In this document: positions 36,577 to 46,360 of the stretch, piece after piece | How the letters are laid out: the number at the start of each line of letters is the position of its first letter | Numbering within the stretch: the first letter of the stretch is position 1 | Assembly (NCBI RefSeq): GCF_035658495.1 | Contig: NZ_CP141944.1 | Span: forward strand, 372,001 to 436,000 | Direction of reading: 5' to 3' | Source: Novosphingobium sp. RL4 | Lineage (GTDB): Bacteria > Pseudomonadota > Alphaproteobacteria > Sphingomonadales > Sphingomonadaceae | Length of the DNA: 64,000 nucleotides | Notes under the pieces: model-generated | What the model was told of the DNA's origin: nothing | Databases searched by the model: none | The model's input: only the letters and a program-made list of their open reading frames with translations | Position numbers and translations under genes: made by a program

Positions 36577-37852
36577 GAGCCTTCTCGCGCGCCACTTCGC
36601 GCCAGCCGATGTCGCGGCGGCAGAAGCCGGTGGGGAAATCGAGCGCATCCACGGCGGCATAGGCCTTGGCCTGCGCCTCGGAGACCGAAGCGGCCCGCGC
36701 CGTCACGTTGAGCACGCGGCCGCCGCTGGCGACGAGTGCGCCGTCCTTCAATTCGGTACCGGCGTGGAACACCTTGGCGCCGTTTGCCTCCGCCGCGGCG
36801 ATACCGGCAATCGCGCCGCCCTTTTCAGGGGTGCCCGGATAGCCGTTCGCGGCCATCACCACGGTGAGCGCGGTATCGCGGCTGAAGCGCGGGGGCTCGA
36901 TCGCGGCGAGGCGGTTGTCGGCGCAGGCGTGGAGCAGTTCCACCAGATCGGATTCGAGGCGCAGCATCATCACCTGGCACTCGGGATCGCCGAAGCGGCA
37001 ATTGTACTCGATCAGCTTGGGGCCTTCGCGCGTCAGCATCACGCCCAGGAACAGCACGCCGGAATAGGGCGTGCCTTCGTTCTGCAGCGTGCGCACGGTC
37101 GGCGCGATGATGCGTTCGAGCACTTCGGCCTCGAGCTTGGGCGTCAGCACCGGGGCAGGGCTATAGGCGCCCATGCCGCCGGTATTGGGGCCGGTGTCGC
37201 CGTCGCCCACGCGCTTGTGGTCCTGCGCCGAGGCGAAGGGGACGATGGTGGAACCGTCGGTAAGCGCGAAGAAGCTGGCTTCCTCGCCTTCCATGAACTC
37301 CTCGATCACGGCCTCGGCGCCGGCTTCGCCGAAGCGGCCCGAGAAGATCTCGCGCACGGCGTCCTCGGCCTCGGCCATGGTCATGGCAACGGTCACGCCC
37401 TTGCCGGCGGCAAGACCGTCCGCCTTGATGACGACCGGGGCGCCGAACTTCGCCAGCGCGGCCATGGCGTCCGCCTCGTTGGAGACGCGGTCGTAACCGG
37501 CGGTGGGAATGCCCGCGCGTTCGCACAGGTCCTTGGTGAAGCCCTTCGAACCTTCGAGCTGGGCCGCCGCCTGGCTCGGACCGAACACCGAAAAGCCCTC
37601 GGCGCGCAGGGAATCTGCCAGACCGTCGACCAGCGGCGCTTCGGGGCCGATGACGACGAGGCCGACCACGTTCGTCTCGCAAAAGGCGATGACCGCCGCG
37701 TGATCGGTGACATCCAGCGAAATGCAGCTTGCGACTTCGGCGACGCCCGGGTTACCCGGCGCAGCCCATAGGGTCTCGCAAAGCGGGGATTGCGCCAGCT
37801 TCCAGGCCAGCGCATGTTCGCGGCCGCCAGAGCCCAGAAGAAGGATGTTCAT
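36566..37852 (-). CDS. purD: phosphoribosylamine--glycine ligase
   Basis: 428 aa, second step of purine synthesis: ATP-dependent joining of glycine to 5-phosphoribosylamine. N-terminal [18 protein letters not shown], then the ATP-grasp domain with [17 protein letters not shown], and the tail signatures [18 protein letters not shown] and the glycine-rich [15 protein letters not shown]. The AAAGG ribosome site lies 9 nt before its ATG, inside the divergent xseA coding region, because the two start codons are only 5 bp apart. Confidence 0.97.
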   Translation of the reverse strand: MNILLLGSGGREHALAWKLAQSPLCETLWAAPGNPGVAEVASCISLDVTDHAAVIAFCETNVVGLVVIGPEAPLVDGLADSLRAEGFSVFGPSQAAAQLEGSKGFTKDLCERAGIPTAGYDRVSNEADAMAALAKFGAPVVIKADGLAAGKGVTVAMTMAEAEDAVREIFSGRFGEAGAEAVIEEFMEGEEASFFALTDGSTIVPFASAQDHKRVGDGDTGPNTGGMGAYSPAPVLTPKLEAEVLERIIAPTVRTLQNEGTPYSGVLFLGVMLTREGPKLIEYNCRFGDPECQVMMLRLESDLVELLHACADNRLAAIEPPRFSRDTALTVVMAANGYPGTPEKGGAIAGIAAAEANGAKVFHAGTELKDGALVASGGRVLNVTARAASVSEAQAKAYAAVDALDFPTGFCRRDIGWREVAREKAHGK

Positions 37853-37857
37853 TAGCC

Positions 37858-39375
37858 GTGCCTTTCGATGACGACGAATTCGATGATGGTCGTTCCGGGG
37901 GGCTGGTAGCGAAGCAAGCGGCCGGGGACAACGCTGCGCCGCTCTCGATCAGCGAGATTTCGAATCTGCTGAAGCGCACGGTGGAGGATCGTTTCGGTTT
38001 CGTGCGCCTGCGCGGAGAGCTTTCGGGCGTCAAGCGCGCGGCTTCGGGCCACCTCTATTGCGCTCTCAAGGACGACAAGGCGGTGATCGACGGCGTCATG
38101 TGGCGCGGCGGTGCGCAGCGGCTGGCGTTCCGGCCCGAAGACGGCATCGAGGTGATCGCCACCGGCAAGCTCACGACTTATCCCGGGCGTTCGAAATACC
38201 AGGTCGTCATCGAATCGATGGAGATCGCGGGCGAGGGCGCCTTGCTGGCGCTGCTCGAAAAGCTGCGCGCGCGGCTTGCCGCGGAAGGCCTCTTCGCGCC
38301 AGAGCGCAAGCGGGAACTGCCTTTCCTGCCCCGCGTGATCGGCGTCGTGACGTCACCCACCGGCGCGGTGATTCGCGATATCCTTCACCGCCTTGCCGAT
38401 CGCTTCCCCAGCCACGTCCTCGTCTGGCCGGTACTGGTGCAGGGCGAAGGCTCGGCACAGCAGGTTGCCAATGCCGTGCGCGGTTTTTCGGCGATCCGTC
38501 CCGGCGGCCCGGTTCCGCGCCCCGATCTGGTGATCGTGGCGCGCGGCGGCGGTTCGATTGAGGACTTGTGGTCGTTCAACGAGGAAATCGTGGTTCGTGC
38601 CGTGGCCGAGTCGTCGATTCCCGTGATTTCGGCGGTCGGGCACGAAACCGACACCACGCTGTGCGACTATGCCGCCGATCGCCGCGCGCCCACGCCTACC
38701 GCTGCCGCCGAAATGGCGGTTCCGGTGCGCATGGAACTGGCCGCGACACTCGACGAACTGGCCTATCGCAAGCGCCGCTGCGCGCTGCGCCCGGTCACCT
38801 TGGGCCGCGAACGGCTGGAAGCCCGCGTCCAGCGCCTGCCCAGGCCCGAGGCGATCCTGGCCGCCAAGGCGCAGAAGCTTGACGAACTGTCCGAACGCCT
38901 GCGACGCGGGCTGCGTGACGAAGCGGGCCGCAAACGTGAACAGCTTGGCCGTACCGCCTCGCGCCTTTCGCTGCCCCTGCTGCGCCACCGGATGGAACGC
39001 AGCGAGGAGCGGCTGCTGCGCGTCGGCCTCACCCCGCGCCTGCTCACGCGCCGCTGGACCATGGCGCGCGACGGTCTGGCGCCGGTTTCCCGCGTGCTGC
39101 CGCAGCTCGATCCGAAGCGGCCGCTGGAGCGGGGCTACGTCCTTGCCAAGGGCCCGGACGGCCGCGCGCTGACCAGTCGGGAAGCGGCGTCGCGCGAATC
39201 GCTGCTGACGCTGGAATTCCGGGATGGCGAGCTTGTGGTCGCGGTGGGGGCCGAGGCGCCGCCCGCACCCCGCGCCGCAGCGGCACAACCTGCGGAACCT
39301 GCTGCCGAGGCGGCGGCGCCAAAGCGCCCGGTGCGACCGAAGGCGGACACTTCGAGGCAGGGCGATTTGTTTTGA
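37858..39375 (+). CDS. xseA: exodeoxyribonuclease VII large subunit
   Basis: 505 aa starting at GTG 37858 ([10 protein letters not shown]), chosen from the family N terminus; the open frame continues upstream into purD. The OB-fold domain ([23 protein letters not shown]) binds DNA, followed by the catalytic Exonuc_VII_L region with [14 protein letters not shown] and [17 protein letters not shown] helical stalk with coiled coil and an Ala/Pro-rich tail ([21 protein letters not shown]) end the protein. With XseB it degrades single-stranded DNA. xseB is not in the window. Confidence 0.95.
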   Translation: MPFDDDEFDDGRSGGLVAKQAAGDNAAPLSISEISNLLKRTVEDRFGFVRLRGELSGVKRAASGHLYCALKDDKAVIDGVMWRGGAQRLAFRPEDGIEVIATGKLTTYPGRSKYQVVIESMEIAGEGALLALLEKLRARLAAEGLFAPERKRELPFLPRVIGVVTSPTGAVIRDILHRLADRFPSHVLVWPVLVQGEGSAQQVANAVRGFSAIRPGGPVPRPDLVIVARGGGSIEDLWSFNEEIVVRAVAESSIPVISAVGHETDTTLCDYAADRRAPTPTAAAEMAVPVRMELAATLDELAYRKRRCALRPVTLGRERLEARVQRLPRPEAILAAKAQKLDELSERLRRGLRDEAGRKREQLGRTASRLSLPLLRHRMERSEERLLRVGLTPRLLTRRWTMARDGLAPVSRVLPQLDPKRPLERGYVLAKGPDGRALTSREAASRESLLTLEFRDGELVVAVGAEAPPAPRAAAAQPAEPAAEAAAPKRPVRPKADTSRQGDLF

Positions 39376-39402
39376 ACGGCGCGCTCTGCTAGGATTTCGC
39401 CC

Positions 39403-39606
39403 ATGCTTATGTCTTCTGCCGACCGCCCCGCCAAGCTCGCCTACGGACCCAATGGATTCCGGGTGCTGAGCGGCGGACACTTCGTGCTCTGCGCCGTCAC
39501 CGGCGAGAAGATCCCGCTTGAGGAACTGCGCTACTGGAGCGCTGAGTTCCAGGAGCCTTACGCCTCGGCGGAAATCGCGACCAAGCGCCTCACCGGAAAG
39601 GCATGA
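39403..39606 (+). CDS. DUF2093 domain-containing protein
   Basis: 67 aa. The DUF2093 core is visible: LAYGPNGFRVLSGGHFVLCAVTGEKIPLEELRYWSAEFQEPYASAE. The family is small, soluble and almost restricted to alphaproteobacteria; function unknown. Lies between xseA and an M23 peptidase and overlaps the latter by 4 nt (ATGA). Confidence 0.9.
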   Translation: MLMSSADRPAKLAYGPNGFRVLSGGHFVLCAVTGEKIPLEELRYWSAEFQEPYASAEIATKRLTGKA

Positions 39607-40478
39607 CGGCGCGCAAGGCCCTCGGGGCATCGCTGATTCTCGCCGGCGTGGTGGCCGGGGGGGCTTTGCTCGCGTGGAATGGGCTGGCGGCGCAGCCGAT
39701 TGCTCCCGTTGCCCCTGCTGCCGCGCTGACCTACGGCGGCGAATTGACCCAGGGCGGCTGGATGCGCGGCAAGGCGCCTGCGGGCACCACGGCCCTCGCG
39801 CTCAATGGACAGCCGGTGCAGGTGGCGCCGGACGGCGCATGGTTCGCCGCTTTTGACCGTGATGCCGGCACGATCGCCACGCTTACGGCCACGCTGGCCA
39901 ATGGCCGCAGGATAACGCAGCCGGTCCCTGTCTCGCCCCGGGCCTGGCAGATCGAGAACATCAACATTCCCCGCAAGCCCGGCGGTGCGACCGAGGCCTT
40001 CATGGCGATCCGCCAGCCCGAGCTTGATCGCATCAATGCCGCCCGCGCGCTGCATACCGATGCGCAGGGGTGGCGCCAGCAATTCGTCTGGCCGGCGAAG
40101 GGGCGCATTTCCGGCCGGTTCGGTTCGCAGCGGGTCTATCGGGGTGAACCGGGGGCCTATCACTCCGGCCTCGACATCGCCACCGGCACCAGCGGAACGC
40201 CGTTCGTCGCCCCCGCCGACGGGGTGGTGATCCTTGCCGCCGAAAAGCCGTTCACGCTGGAAGGCAACCTGCTGATGCTGGACCACGGCATGGGGCTGAA
40301 CAGCGCTTTCCTGCATTGCTCCGAGATTCTCGTGAAGCAGGGCGATCATGTCCGGCAAGGGCAGGTGATCGGCAGGATCGGCATGTCGGGCCGCGCCACG
40401 GGGCCGCACCTGCACTGGTCGATCAAGTGGAACGATGCCCGCCTTGATCCGATCCTGTTCACCGGCGCCATGAATTGA
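39603..40478 (+). CDS. M23 family metallopeptidase
   Basis: 291 aa. An N-terminal signal anchor (about 5-27, LGASLILAGVVAGGALLAW) places it in the periplasm. The LytM/M23 domain has the zinc ligands in YHSGLDIATG and GPHLHWSIKW. The region before it, about 50-130, is beta-rich and may be an Ig-like or Csd3-type domain. Predicted peptidoglycan endopeptidase. Coupled to DUF2093 by a 4-nt overlap. Second M23 protein of the window besides 20942-22561. Confidence 0.9.
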   Translation: MTARKALGASLILAGVVAGGALLAWNGLAAQPIAPVAPAAALTYGGELTQGGWMRGKAPAGTTALALNGQPVQVAPDGAWFAAFDRDAGTIATLTATLANGRRITQPVPVSPRAWQIENINIPRKPGGATEAFMAIRQPELDRINAARALHTDAQGWRQQFVWPAKGRISGRFGSQRVYRGEPGAYHSGLDIATGTSGTPFVAPADGVVILAAEKPFTLEGNLLMLDHGMGLNSAFLHCSEILVKQGDHVRQGQVIGRIGMSGRATGPHLHWSIKWNDARLDPILFTGAMN

Positions 40479-40556
40479 CGCCTGCGTGACGGCGATTCCG
40501 AGGGAGGCGGCGCGAAAGCGGCTTGCGGCCTTCGCCGGAATGCTTATCCCGCCCTT

Positions 40557-41558
40557 GTGCGCCGCACCATTGCTCTCCTCGCCCTGCTGTCCTTGCTGCC
40601 CCTGACCTGGGGCCGTTCGCCGCATCATCCCAAATTCAAGACGTTCGAGCTGGCCTTCGTCCCGCTGGACCTGCCGCCCCCCGAACGGACCGGCCCCCGG
40701 CTGGGGCCGTTCGCGCTGGAGCAGGTGTGGCTGGCTCGCAGCCGCACGCATTCCTTCGGGAGCTACTCCTCGCTGCTGCTGCGGCCCGGGGGCATGATGT
40801 TGGCGCTCAGCGATTCGGGCGATTACCTCGAATTCCGGGCGCCCGGCGAATCGCAGGCGGACAGCCGGATCGGCGAGCTTGCCCTCTCCGCCCAGCCCGA
40901 GAAGGCCGATCGCGATGTCGAATCGGCCACCCAGGATGACAAGGGCACGATCTGGCTGGGGCTGGAGGGCCGAAACGCGATCTACCGCATGGGCGCGGAC
41001 TACGGGATAGAGGCGAGGGTGCGTCCGCCGGTCATGGCCGATTGGGGCGTGAATTCAGGCCCCGAAGCGATGACGCGCCTGCAGGACGGGCGCTTCGTCC
41101 TGCTGCGCGAAGGTTATGTCGACTGGAGCGACCACCTGCACGAGGCGGCCCTGTTCGCCGGCGATCCCACGGCGAAGGGACCAAGGGGAGAATCGGCTGG
41201 CGAGGGGCAGGCATTCACGCTCGACGCGCCGACCGGATTCAGCCCTACCGACATGGTGCAGATGCCTGACGGCCGCCTGCTGATACTGATGCGCCGGTTG
41301 ATCTGGCCGATGCCGCAGCGTTTTGCCGGGCGGATCGCGATCGGCGATCCCCGGACGATTCGCCCCGGCGGTGTCTGGAAGGTCCGCGAAGTGGCGCGGC
41401 TTTCGTCCGACCTGCCTATCGACAACTTCGAAGGAATCGCGATCGCCCCGCGGAAGGACGGCAGGCTGACCGTCTGGCTGATCTCGGACGACAATTTCTC
41501 GCCGCTACAGCGTACCTTGCTCTGGAAGCTGAGCGTCGATCCGGCCGATCTGCCCTGA
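40557..41558 (+). CDS. esterase-like activity of phytase family protein
   Basis: 333 aa with a GTG start. A classic signal peptide (LALLSLLPLTWG) exports it. The body is the phytase-like esterase fold: LSDSGDYLEFRA, LRPGGMMLALSDSG, FEGIAIAPRKDGRLTVWLISDDNFSPLQRTLLWKL near the C terminus. Substrate unknown; the family name comes from distant similarity to phytases and esterases. Not clearly linked to the phytase operon 16 kb away. Followed by a duplicated terminator. Confidence 0.85.
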   Translation: MRRTIALLALLSLLPLTWGRSPHHPKFKTFELAFVPLDLPPPERTGPRLGPFALEQVWLARSRTHSFGSYSSLLLRPGGMMLALSDSGDYLEFRAPGESQADSRIGELALSAQPEKADRDVESATQDDKGTIWLGLEGRNAIYRMGADYGIEARVRPPVMADWGVNSGPEAMTRLQDGRFVLLREGYVDWSDHLHEAALFAGDPTAKGPRGESAGEGQAFTLDAPTGFSPTDMVQMPDGRLLILMRRLIWPMPQRFAGRIAIGDPRTIRPGGVWKVREVARLSSDLPIDNFEGIAIAPRKDGRLTVWLISDDNFSPLQRTLLWKLSVDPADLP

Positions 41559-41566
41559 TCGCCGGC

Positions 41567-41615
41567 GGCCCGCTAAGGGCCTTTTCAGGGGTGGCCCGCT
41601 ACGGGCCTTTTCAGG
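41567..41615 (+). repeat. tandemly duplicated mini-terminator
   Basis: Two copies of a 23-bp unit (41567-41589 and 41593-41615) at a 26-bp period, differing at one base. Each forms GGCCC-loop-GGGCC followed by TTTTC, a small intrinsic terminator. The single change is inside the loop, so both hairpins are kept. Confidence 0.85.
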
Positions 41616-41626
41616 AATCCGGACAT

Positions 41627-41665
41627 GCGAAAAGGCGCGCAAGCCGGGCTTGCACGCCTTTTCGC
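41627..41665 (-). terminator. intrinsic terminator after rpmB
   Basis: Long stem GCGAAAAGGCGCGCAAGCC / GGCTTGCACGCCTTTTCGC with one G.T wobble, ending in CCTTTTCGC on the minus strand, 38 bp past the rpmB stop. Confidence 0.85.
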
Positions 41666-41703
41666 GAACCGTATCGTCACGCCCCCGGAAGGGAGCGCAA
41701 GGA

Positions 41704-41991
41704 TCAGGCGGCGACCTGGATCTTCTTCAGTTCGCGCTTCACCTTGACGGCGCGCGGGCTGAGCTTCGTGTCCGAGGTCTTCAGCAGCCAGTTGTCGAGA
41801 CCACCGTTGTGCTCGACCGAACGCAGGCCGTGGGTCGAGACGCGGAACTTGAAGCTGCGCTCAAGACCGTCCGACAGCAGCGTGACGTTCTGAAGGTTGG
41901 GAAGGAAGACGCGCTTGGTCTTGTTGTTGGCGTGGCTGACGTTGCAGCCGACCTGGCGGCCCTTGCCGGTCAGTTCGCAGATGCGGGACAT
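41704..41991 (-). CDS. rpmB: 50S ribosomal protein L28
   Basis: 95 aa from the ATG at 41991, preceded by a GAGAG ribosome-site-like run. Standard L28: [27 protein letters not shown] at the start, then basic residues through [14 protein letters not shown]. The longer open frame upstream belongs to the leader and is not coding. Divergent from tadA over 114 bp. Confidence 0.97.
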   Translation of the reverse strand: MSRICELTGKGRQVGCNVSHANNKTKRVFLPNLQNVTLLSDGLERSFKFRVSTHGLRSVEHNGGLDNWLLKTSDTKLSPRAVKVKRELKKIQVAA

Positions 41992-42105
41992 GTCTACTCT
42001 CGCTCGAAAAAGTCTGTGGCCGTAAATACGGGAAGGCGCGCCCTTAGCGATTCCCCGGGTGAAGGTCAAGTTGCGCACAGCTTTTTGAAGGTCTAGCGCA
42101 TTGCC

Positions 42106-42561
42106 ATGACCCGCTGGCCCCTGCCCGAATACATGGAACTCGCTCTCGCGCAAGCCCGTGAAGCCGCCGATTCAGGCGAAGTGCCGATCGGTGCGGTGGT
42201 GGTGAAGGATGGAAAGGTGATCGCGGCAGGCCGCAACGGCCCGCGCGAACGCCACGATCCCACGAGTCACGCCGAGATCGAGGCGATTCGCGCCGCGGCG
42301 CTGGTTCTGGGCAACGAGCGGCTGGAAGGCTGCGAGCTGTGGGTCACGCTGGAGCCTTGCGCCATGTGCGCGGGGGCGATCGCCCATGCGCGAATCTCCC
42401 GGCTCTATTACGGGGCATCCGATCCCAAGGGCGGTGCGGTGGAACACGGCGCCCGCGTGTTCGAGCACGACCAGTGCCTGCACAAACCGGAAGTCTATTC
42501 GGGAATCGGCGAATCGGCGGCAGCGGAAATGCTGCGGCAATTCTTTCGGCAGCGGCGCTGA
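42106..42561 (+). CDS. tadA: tRNA-adenosine(34) deaminase
   Basis: 151 aa. Converts wobble adenosine 34 to inosine in tRNA-Arg(ACG). The cytidine/deoxycytidylate deaminase motif is complete: HAE (His56, Glu58) and PCAMC (Cys85, Cys88) bind the catalytic zinc. [17 protein letters not shown] and the C-terminal LRQFFRQRR match TadA. Convergent with the small membrane protein gene, 3 bp between stops. Confidence 0.95.
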   Translation: MTRWPLPEYMELALAQAREAADSGEVPIGAVVVKDGKVIAAGRNGPRERHDPTSHAEIEAIRAAALVLGNERLEGCELWVTLEPCAMCAGAIAHARISRLYYGASDPKGGAVEHGARVFEHDQCLHKPEVYSGIGESAAAEMLRQFFRQRR

Positions 42562-42564
42562 TCG

Positions 42565-42975
42565 TCAGCTGAAGATGGTTTCGTTGTCCAGGACGATGCC
42601 CTTGCGCGCGAACCAGGCGCGAGAATCGGCGCGGAACAGGTTGACGACTGCGGTGACCTGAAGCGCAGTGACGGCCGCCATAAAGATCAGGTCCAGAGCG
42701 GAACCTGCGGCGAGGATCGGCAGTGTTGGAATCATGACGAGGAGGCCGATCGCGGTCAACACGGTCAGCACCCACTTCGCCGCGTTGTTGGCGCGGCGCG
42801 AAATCAGGAACCAGAGCAGTATCATCAAGGCCATGCTGAAAGCCTGGACGCCGAGAACGAATCCGACGCTGACGGCGGACAGGGTATCGCGGGCGGCCAG
42901 GAGCGCGTTGACCACGCCCAGAACCAGAGATCCGAGATAGAAGCGATCGAATTTCACCATGGAATATGGACGCAC
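42565..42975 (-). CDS. small integral membrane protein, four predicted helices
   Basis: 136 aa from GTG at 42975, which has a GGGGG run about 8 nt upstream; the ATG at 42960 (MVKFDRFYLG) is the alternative. Hydropathy shows four membrane helices (about 15-31, 38-56, 67-86, 91-113), a short C-terminal soluble part (RAWFARKGIVLDNETIFS). No family recognised; function unknown. Between tadA and nadC, on the nadC strand. Confidence 0.7.
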   Translation of the reverse strand: MRPYSMVKFDRFYLGSLVLGVVNALLAARDTLSAVSVGFVLGVQAFSMALMILLWFLISRRANNAAKWVLTVLTAIGLLVMIPTLPILAAGSALDLIFMAAVTALQVTAVVNLFRADSRAWFARKGIVLDNETIFS

Positions 42976-43046
42976 GGCAAGTTCCCCCCGGTTGCCTGTC
43001 GGACGCGAGGGAACATGCGAGGGTCCGGCTAATTGCGCAAGATCTT

Positions 43047-43907
43047 CTAAAGCGGCGTGAAGTCCAGCCCGATATCGGCAGCAGGAGCGCTCTGGGTGAG
43101 GCGGCCTACCGAGACGTAAGTCACGCCGGAGGCGGCAATCGCGCCGATGGTGGCCAGGTTAACGCCGCCCGACGCTTCCGTGGGCACGCGTCCGGCGACG
43201 AGCGCCACGGCTTCGCGCAGGATGTCCGGGCCCATGTTATCGAGCAGCAGGTGATGCGCACCGGCGGCGATGGCCGGTTCGATCTGGTCCAGGTGGTCCA
43301 CCTCGCAGATGATCTGCGTGACGCCTGCGGCCTTGGCGCGTGCCACGGCCGGGCCGACGCCGCCCGCCACGAGGACGTGGTTGTCCTTTATCATAGCGGC
43401 GTCCCACAGGCCCATGCGGTGATTGCGGGCGCCGCCCATGCGGGTGGCGTACTTTTCGAGGTGGCGCAGGCCCGGGATGGTCTTGCGCGTGTCCAGCAGG
43501 GTTGCATGGCCGCACATGGCGTCGACGTATTCGCGGGTCATGGTCGCGATGCCGGACAGGTGCTGGACGGTATTGAGGGCGGACCGCTCTGCAGTCAGCA
43601 TGGCGCGGGCATTGCCGGTGAGGCGCATGAGCTGCGAGCCCGGCTCGACCCGCGCGCCTTCCTCGACGAGAATCTCGATTTCCATCGCAGGGTCGAGCTT
43701 GCGGAAGAACGCCGCCGCGATCGGCAGGCCGGCGACGGTGATGGCATCGCGCGAATCCATCGCGCCGGAGAACCGGGCTTCGGCTTCGATCACGCTTTCC
43801 GACGTCACGTCGCGCCCGCCCCCTGGCAGGCCGACGCCGAGGTCTTCGGCCAGGGTTGCATCGACGAAGGCGGAAAGGTCGAAACCGGGGATCGCGAAAG
43901 TGCTCAT
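43047..43907 (-). CDS. nadC: nicotinate-nucleotide pyrophosphorylase (carboxylating)
   Basis: 286 aa, standard length. Converts quinolinate and PRPP to nicotinate mononucleotide in de novo NAD synthesis. RKTIPGLRHLEKYA and GGARNHRMGLWDAAMIKDNH match the active-site and dimer segments, with ASGGVNLATIGAIAASGV near the C terminus. nadA and nadB are not adjacent. Confidence 0.96.
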   Translation of the reverse strand: MSTFAIPGFDLSAFVDATLAEDLGVGLPGGGRDVTSESVIEAEARFSGAMDSRDAITVAGLPIAAAFFRKLDPAMEIEILVEEGARVEPGSQLMRLTGNARAMLTAERSALNTVQHLSGIATMTREYVDAMCGHATLLDTRKTIPGLRHLEKYATRMGGARNHRMGLWDAAMIKDNHVLVAGGVGPAVARAKAAGVTQIICEVDHLDQIEPAIAAGAHHLLLDNMGPDILREAVALVAGRVPTEASGGVNLATIGAIAASGVTYVSVGRLTQSAPAADIGLDFTPL

Positions 43908-43980
43908 GGCCGCGTCTTTTGCGCGTTCCGGCGGGAATGTCGAGATTGGGAGAGGGGGGCATCGGCGAAGAGGGCAAGAG

Positions 43981-44012
43981 AAAAGGGGCCGGACCTTGCG
44001 GCCGACCCCTTC
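43981..44012 (-). terminator. intrinsic terminator after the OmpA gene
   Basis: GGGGCCGG / CCGACCCC stem with a wobble, flanked by AAAA, so the minus strand ends CCCCTTTTCT; 30 bp past the OmpA stop. Confidence 0.7.
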
Positions 44013-44041
44013 CCCGATCCCGCTTTCGCGGAAACTGGCGA

Positions 44042-44716
44042 TCAGCGCGCCGACGATGCCTCGTCGGTCGTCACCGGCGTGATCTTGATCTCTACGCGGC
44101 GGTTCTTCGAACGGCCCTCGGCGGTGGTGTTGTCCGCCACCGGGTAGTCCTTGCCCATGCCCTTGGTCTGGATGCGGGCCGAGGACACGCCGCGGCTGAT
44201 GAGGTAGCGGGCCACCGAATCGGCGCGGCGCTTGGACAGGTCGAGGTTGTAGGCTGCCGATCCGGTCGAATCGGTATGGCCGTACACGTCGACCAGGCTG
44301 TTCGGGTACTTGACCATGCTCTGCGCGACATTGTCGAGCGAGGCCTGGAACGAGGGGCTGATCTCGGTCGAATTGACGGCGAAGGTCACGTCCGGGAGGT
44401 TGACGAGGATGCCGTCGCCTTCCTGGCTGACGTCGATGCCCGAACCGGCGGTCTGTTCCTTCAGCTCGCGGATCTGCTGGTCCATCTGGTACCCGACCAC
44501 GCCGCCCGCGACGCCGCCGATGCCGGCACCGACGATGCGCGCGGTCTTGCCGCCGATCACGCTGCCCAGAAGGTAGCCCAGGCCCGCGCCGCCCGCGCCG
44601 CCGATGGCGGTGCGCGAAACTTTCCTCTCACCCGTGTTGGGGTCGGTGACACAGCCCGATACCGCGACCAGTGAAAGCGCGGCGACGGCGGAGGTCAGCA
44701 GGCGTGACTTCATCAT
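44042..44716 (-). CDS. OmpA family lipoprotein with glycine zipper
   Basis: 224 aa from the ATG at 44716 (AGGGGAA ribosome site); a second ATG follows immediately. Lipobox VAVSGC with Cys22 after a short signal, then a glycine-zipper segment (GGAGGAGLGYLLGSVIGGKTARIVGAG). The C-terminal OmpA-like peptidoglycan-binding domain (about 110-215) has GHTDSTGSAAYNLDLSKRRADSV and GRSKNRRVEI, holding the diaminopimelate-contacting Asp and Arg. Likely tethers the outer membrane to peptidoglycan. Upstream intergenic region to the CNNM gene (224 bp) shows nothing definite. Confidence 0.9.
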   Translation of the reverse strand: MMKSRLLTSAVAALSLVAVSGCVTDPNTGERKVSRTAIGGAGGAGLGYLLGSVIGGKTARIVGAGIGGVAGGVVGYQMDQQIRELKEQTAGSGIDVSQEGDGILVNLPDVTFAVNSTEISPSFQASLDNVAQSMVKYPNSLVDVYGHTDSTGSAAYNLDLSKRRADSVARYLISRGVSSARIQTKGMGKDYPVADNTTAEGRSKNRRVEIKITPVTTDEASSAR

Positions 44717-44940
44717 GATGTTCCCCTTCCTGTTGAGAAATTCTTCCACGACGGGTCTGTGTGGTAGTGAACATGAATAGCATATGGATGATCCGGGCAA
44801 AACGAGTGTGTCGGCAATGTGTTCCCGTGGTTACAACGGACTATTCGCATTTCGCGGAGCCTTGCCGGCGCATGACAAAACGGCCGATCCTGCAACGGCC
44901 ACTTCGCAGGTGCGGCGAATTCTGCTAGCGCAGGATCACT

Positions 44941-46275
44941 GTGACACCTTTTCCCTGGACCGACCTCCTCATCATCGCCGGCCTGATCCTGATCAATGGC
45001 CTGTTCTCCATGTCCGAACTGGCCATAGTCTCGGCGCGCGCGGCGAGGCTCAGGGTCTCTGCCGACAAGGGCAGCGGGGCGGCCAGGACCGCGCTGGAAC
45101 TGGCGGCGGACCCCGGCAAGTTCCTCAGCACCGTCCAGATCGGCATCACCCTCATCGGCATCATCGCCGGCGCCTATTCGGGCGCGAGCCTGGGCGGGCC
45201 GGTGGGCGAACGGCTTGCCGCGATGGGCGTCCCGATCCGTTTTGCAGGTGAAGCGGGCTTCACCCTGGTCATCATCGCCACGACTTTCGCCAGCCTCGTT
45301 ATCGGTGAGCTGGTGCCCAAGCAGCTTGCTCTGCGCGCGGCGGAGCCGGTGGCGCTCATCATGGCGCGGCCGATGGCTTGGCTGGCCAAGGCGATGGCGC
45401 CGTTCGTCTGGCTGCTGGACAAGTCCTCGGGCCTGATCCTGCGCCTGCTGTCGGTGCGCCGGGGCGGCGAGGAGCAGCTTACGGCGGAAGAACTCCAGAT
45501 GATCTTCGCCGAGGCGACCCGTTCGGGCGTCATCGAGGAAGAGGAGCGCGCGATCATGACGGGCGTGCTGCGCCTTGCCGATCGCCCGGTGCGCGAACTG
45601 ATGACCCCGCGCAACCAGATCGACTGGATCGACGCGGGCGCAAGCGAGGAGATCCTGCGCGCCAAGATCGAGGCTTCGCCGCATTCGATGCTGCCGGTGG
45701 CGCAGGAAGGCTCGCCCGACAACATCATCGGCATCCTCAAGGTGCGTGAGGTGCTGGCGGCGATGCTGGCCGGACGACCGGTCGAGATCACCGCCATGAT
45801 GAAGAAGGCCGAGATCCTTCCCGACCAGCTCGATGCGATGGATGCGCTGCGCAAGCTCCAGCATGCCGAAGTGACGATGGCGATGGTTCATGACGAATAT
45901 GGCCATCTCGAAGGTCTCGTCACCACGTCGGACATGCTGGCGGCGCTGGCGGGGACTTTCGTGGGCCACCAGGACGAGGGCGACGAGCCCATGGTGGTCG
46001 AGCGCGAGGACGGTTCGCTGCTGGTCTCCGGCGCGATGCCGGCGGATTCGCTGGCCGACCGTCTGGACATGACCCTGCCGGACGACCGCGAATATGCCAC
46101 CGCCGCGGGCTATATCCTCGCCGTGCTCAAGAAAGTCCCGCGCGAGGGGGAATACTTCATCGACCGGGGCTGGCGCTTCGAGGTCGTCGACATGGACGGG
46201 TTGAAGATCGACAAGATCCTCGTCTCCCGCCTGGACGACGATTCCGGCGACGACGGCGTGGCGGGAGAGGGCTGA
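44941..46275 (+). CDS. CNNM/CorC-type transporter (hemolysin family protein)
   Basis: 444 aa with a GTG start after AGGATC. The DUF21 membrane domain has four hydrophobic helices (about 7-30, 60-80, 95-120, 130-150). A pair of CBS domains follows (RPVRELMTPRNQIDWI to AEVTMAMVHDEYGHLEGLVT), then a CorC_HlyC/transporter-associated domain (GAMPADSLADRLDM to VVDMDGLKIDKI). Relatives export magnesium or other divalent cations; some are still called hemolysins. Ends in a strong bidirectional terminator. Confidence 0.93.
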   Translation: MTPFPWTDLLIIAGLILINGLFSMSELAIVSARAARLRVSADKGSGAARTALELAADPGKFLSTVQIGITLIGIIAGAYSGASLGGPVGERLAAMGVPIRFAGEAGFTLVIIATTFASLVIGELVPKQLALRAAEPVALIMARPMAWLAKAMAPFVWLLDKSSGLILRLLSVRRGGEEQLTAEELQMIFAEATRSGVIEEEERAIMTGVLRLADRPVRELMTPRNQIDWIDAGASEEILRAKIEASPHSMLPVAQEGSPDNIIGILKVREVLAAMLAGRPVEITAMMKKAEILPDQLDAMDALRKLQHAEVTMAMVHDEYGHLEGLVTTSDMLAALAGTFVGHQDEGDEPMVVEREDGSLLVSGAMPADSLADRLDMTLPDDREYATAAGYILAVLKKVPREGEYFIDRGWRFEVVDMDGLKIDKILVSRLDDDSGDDGVAGEG

Positions 46276-46301
46276 GGCCCCGATCCGTCCATACCGGATA
46301 C

Positions 46302-46337
46302 GAAAAGGGCCGGAGCAGCGATGCTCCGGCCCTTTTC
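46302..46337. terminator. bidirectional intrinsic terminator
   Basis: About 15-bp stem AAAAGGGCCGGAGCA / TGCTCCGGCCCTTTT with a GCGA loop, shared by the CNNM gene (+) and the DUF3035 operon (-). Confidence 0.9.
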
Positions 46338-46360
46338 GTTTGGCTGTTCGGGAAAACCGA

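Noticed and set aside
46302..46337. Riboswitch or attenuator among the hairpins
   Set aside because: All strong hairpins are followed by T-runs right after stop codons; none fits a known riboswitch layout before purD, ribF or hemB.
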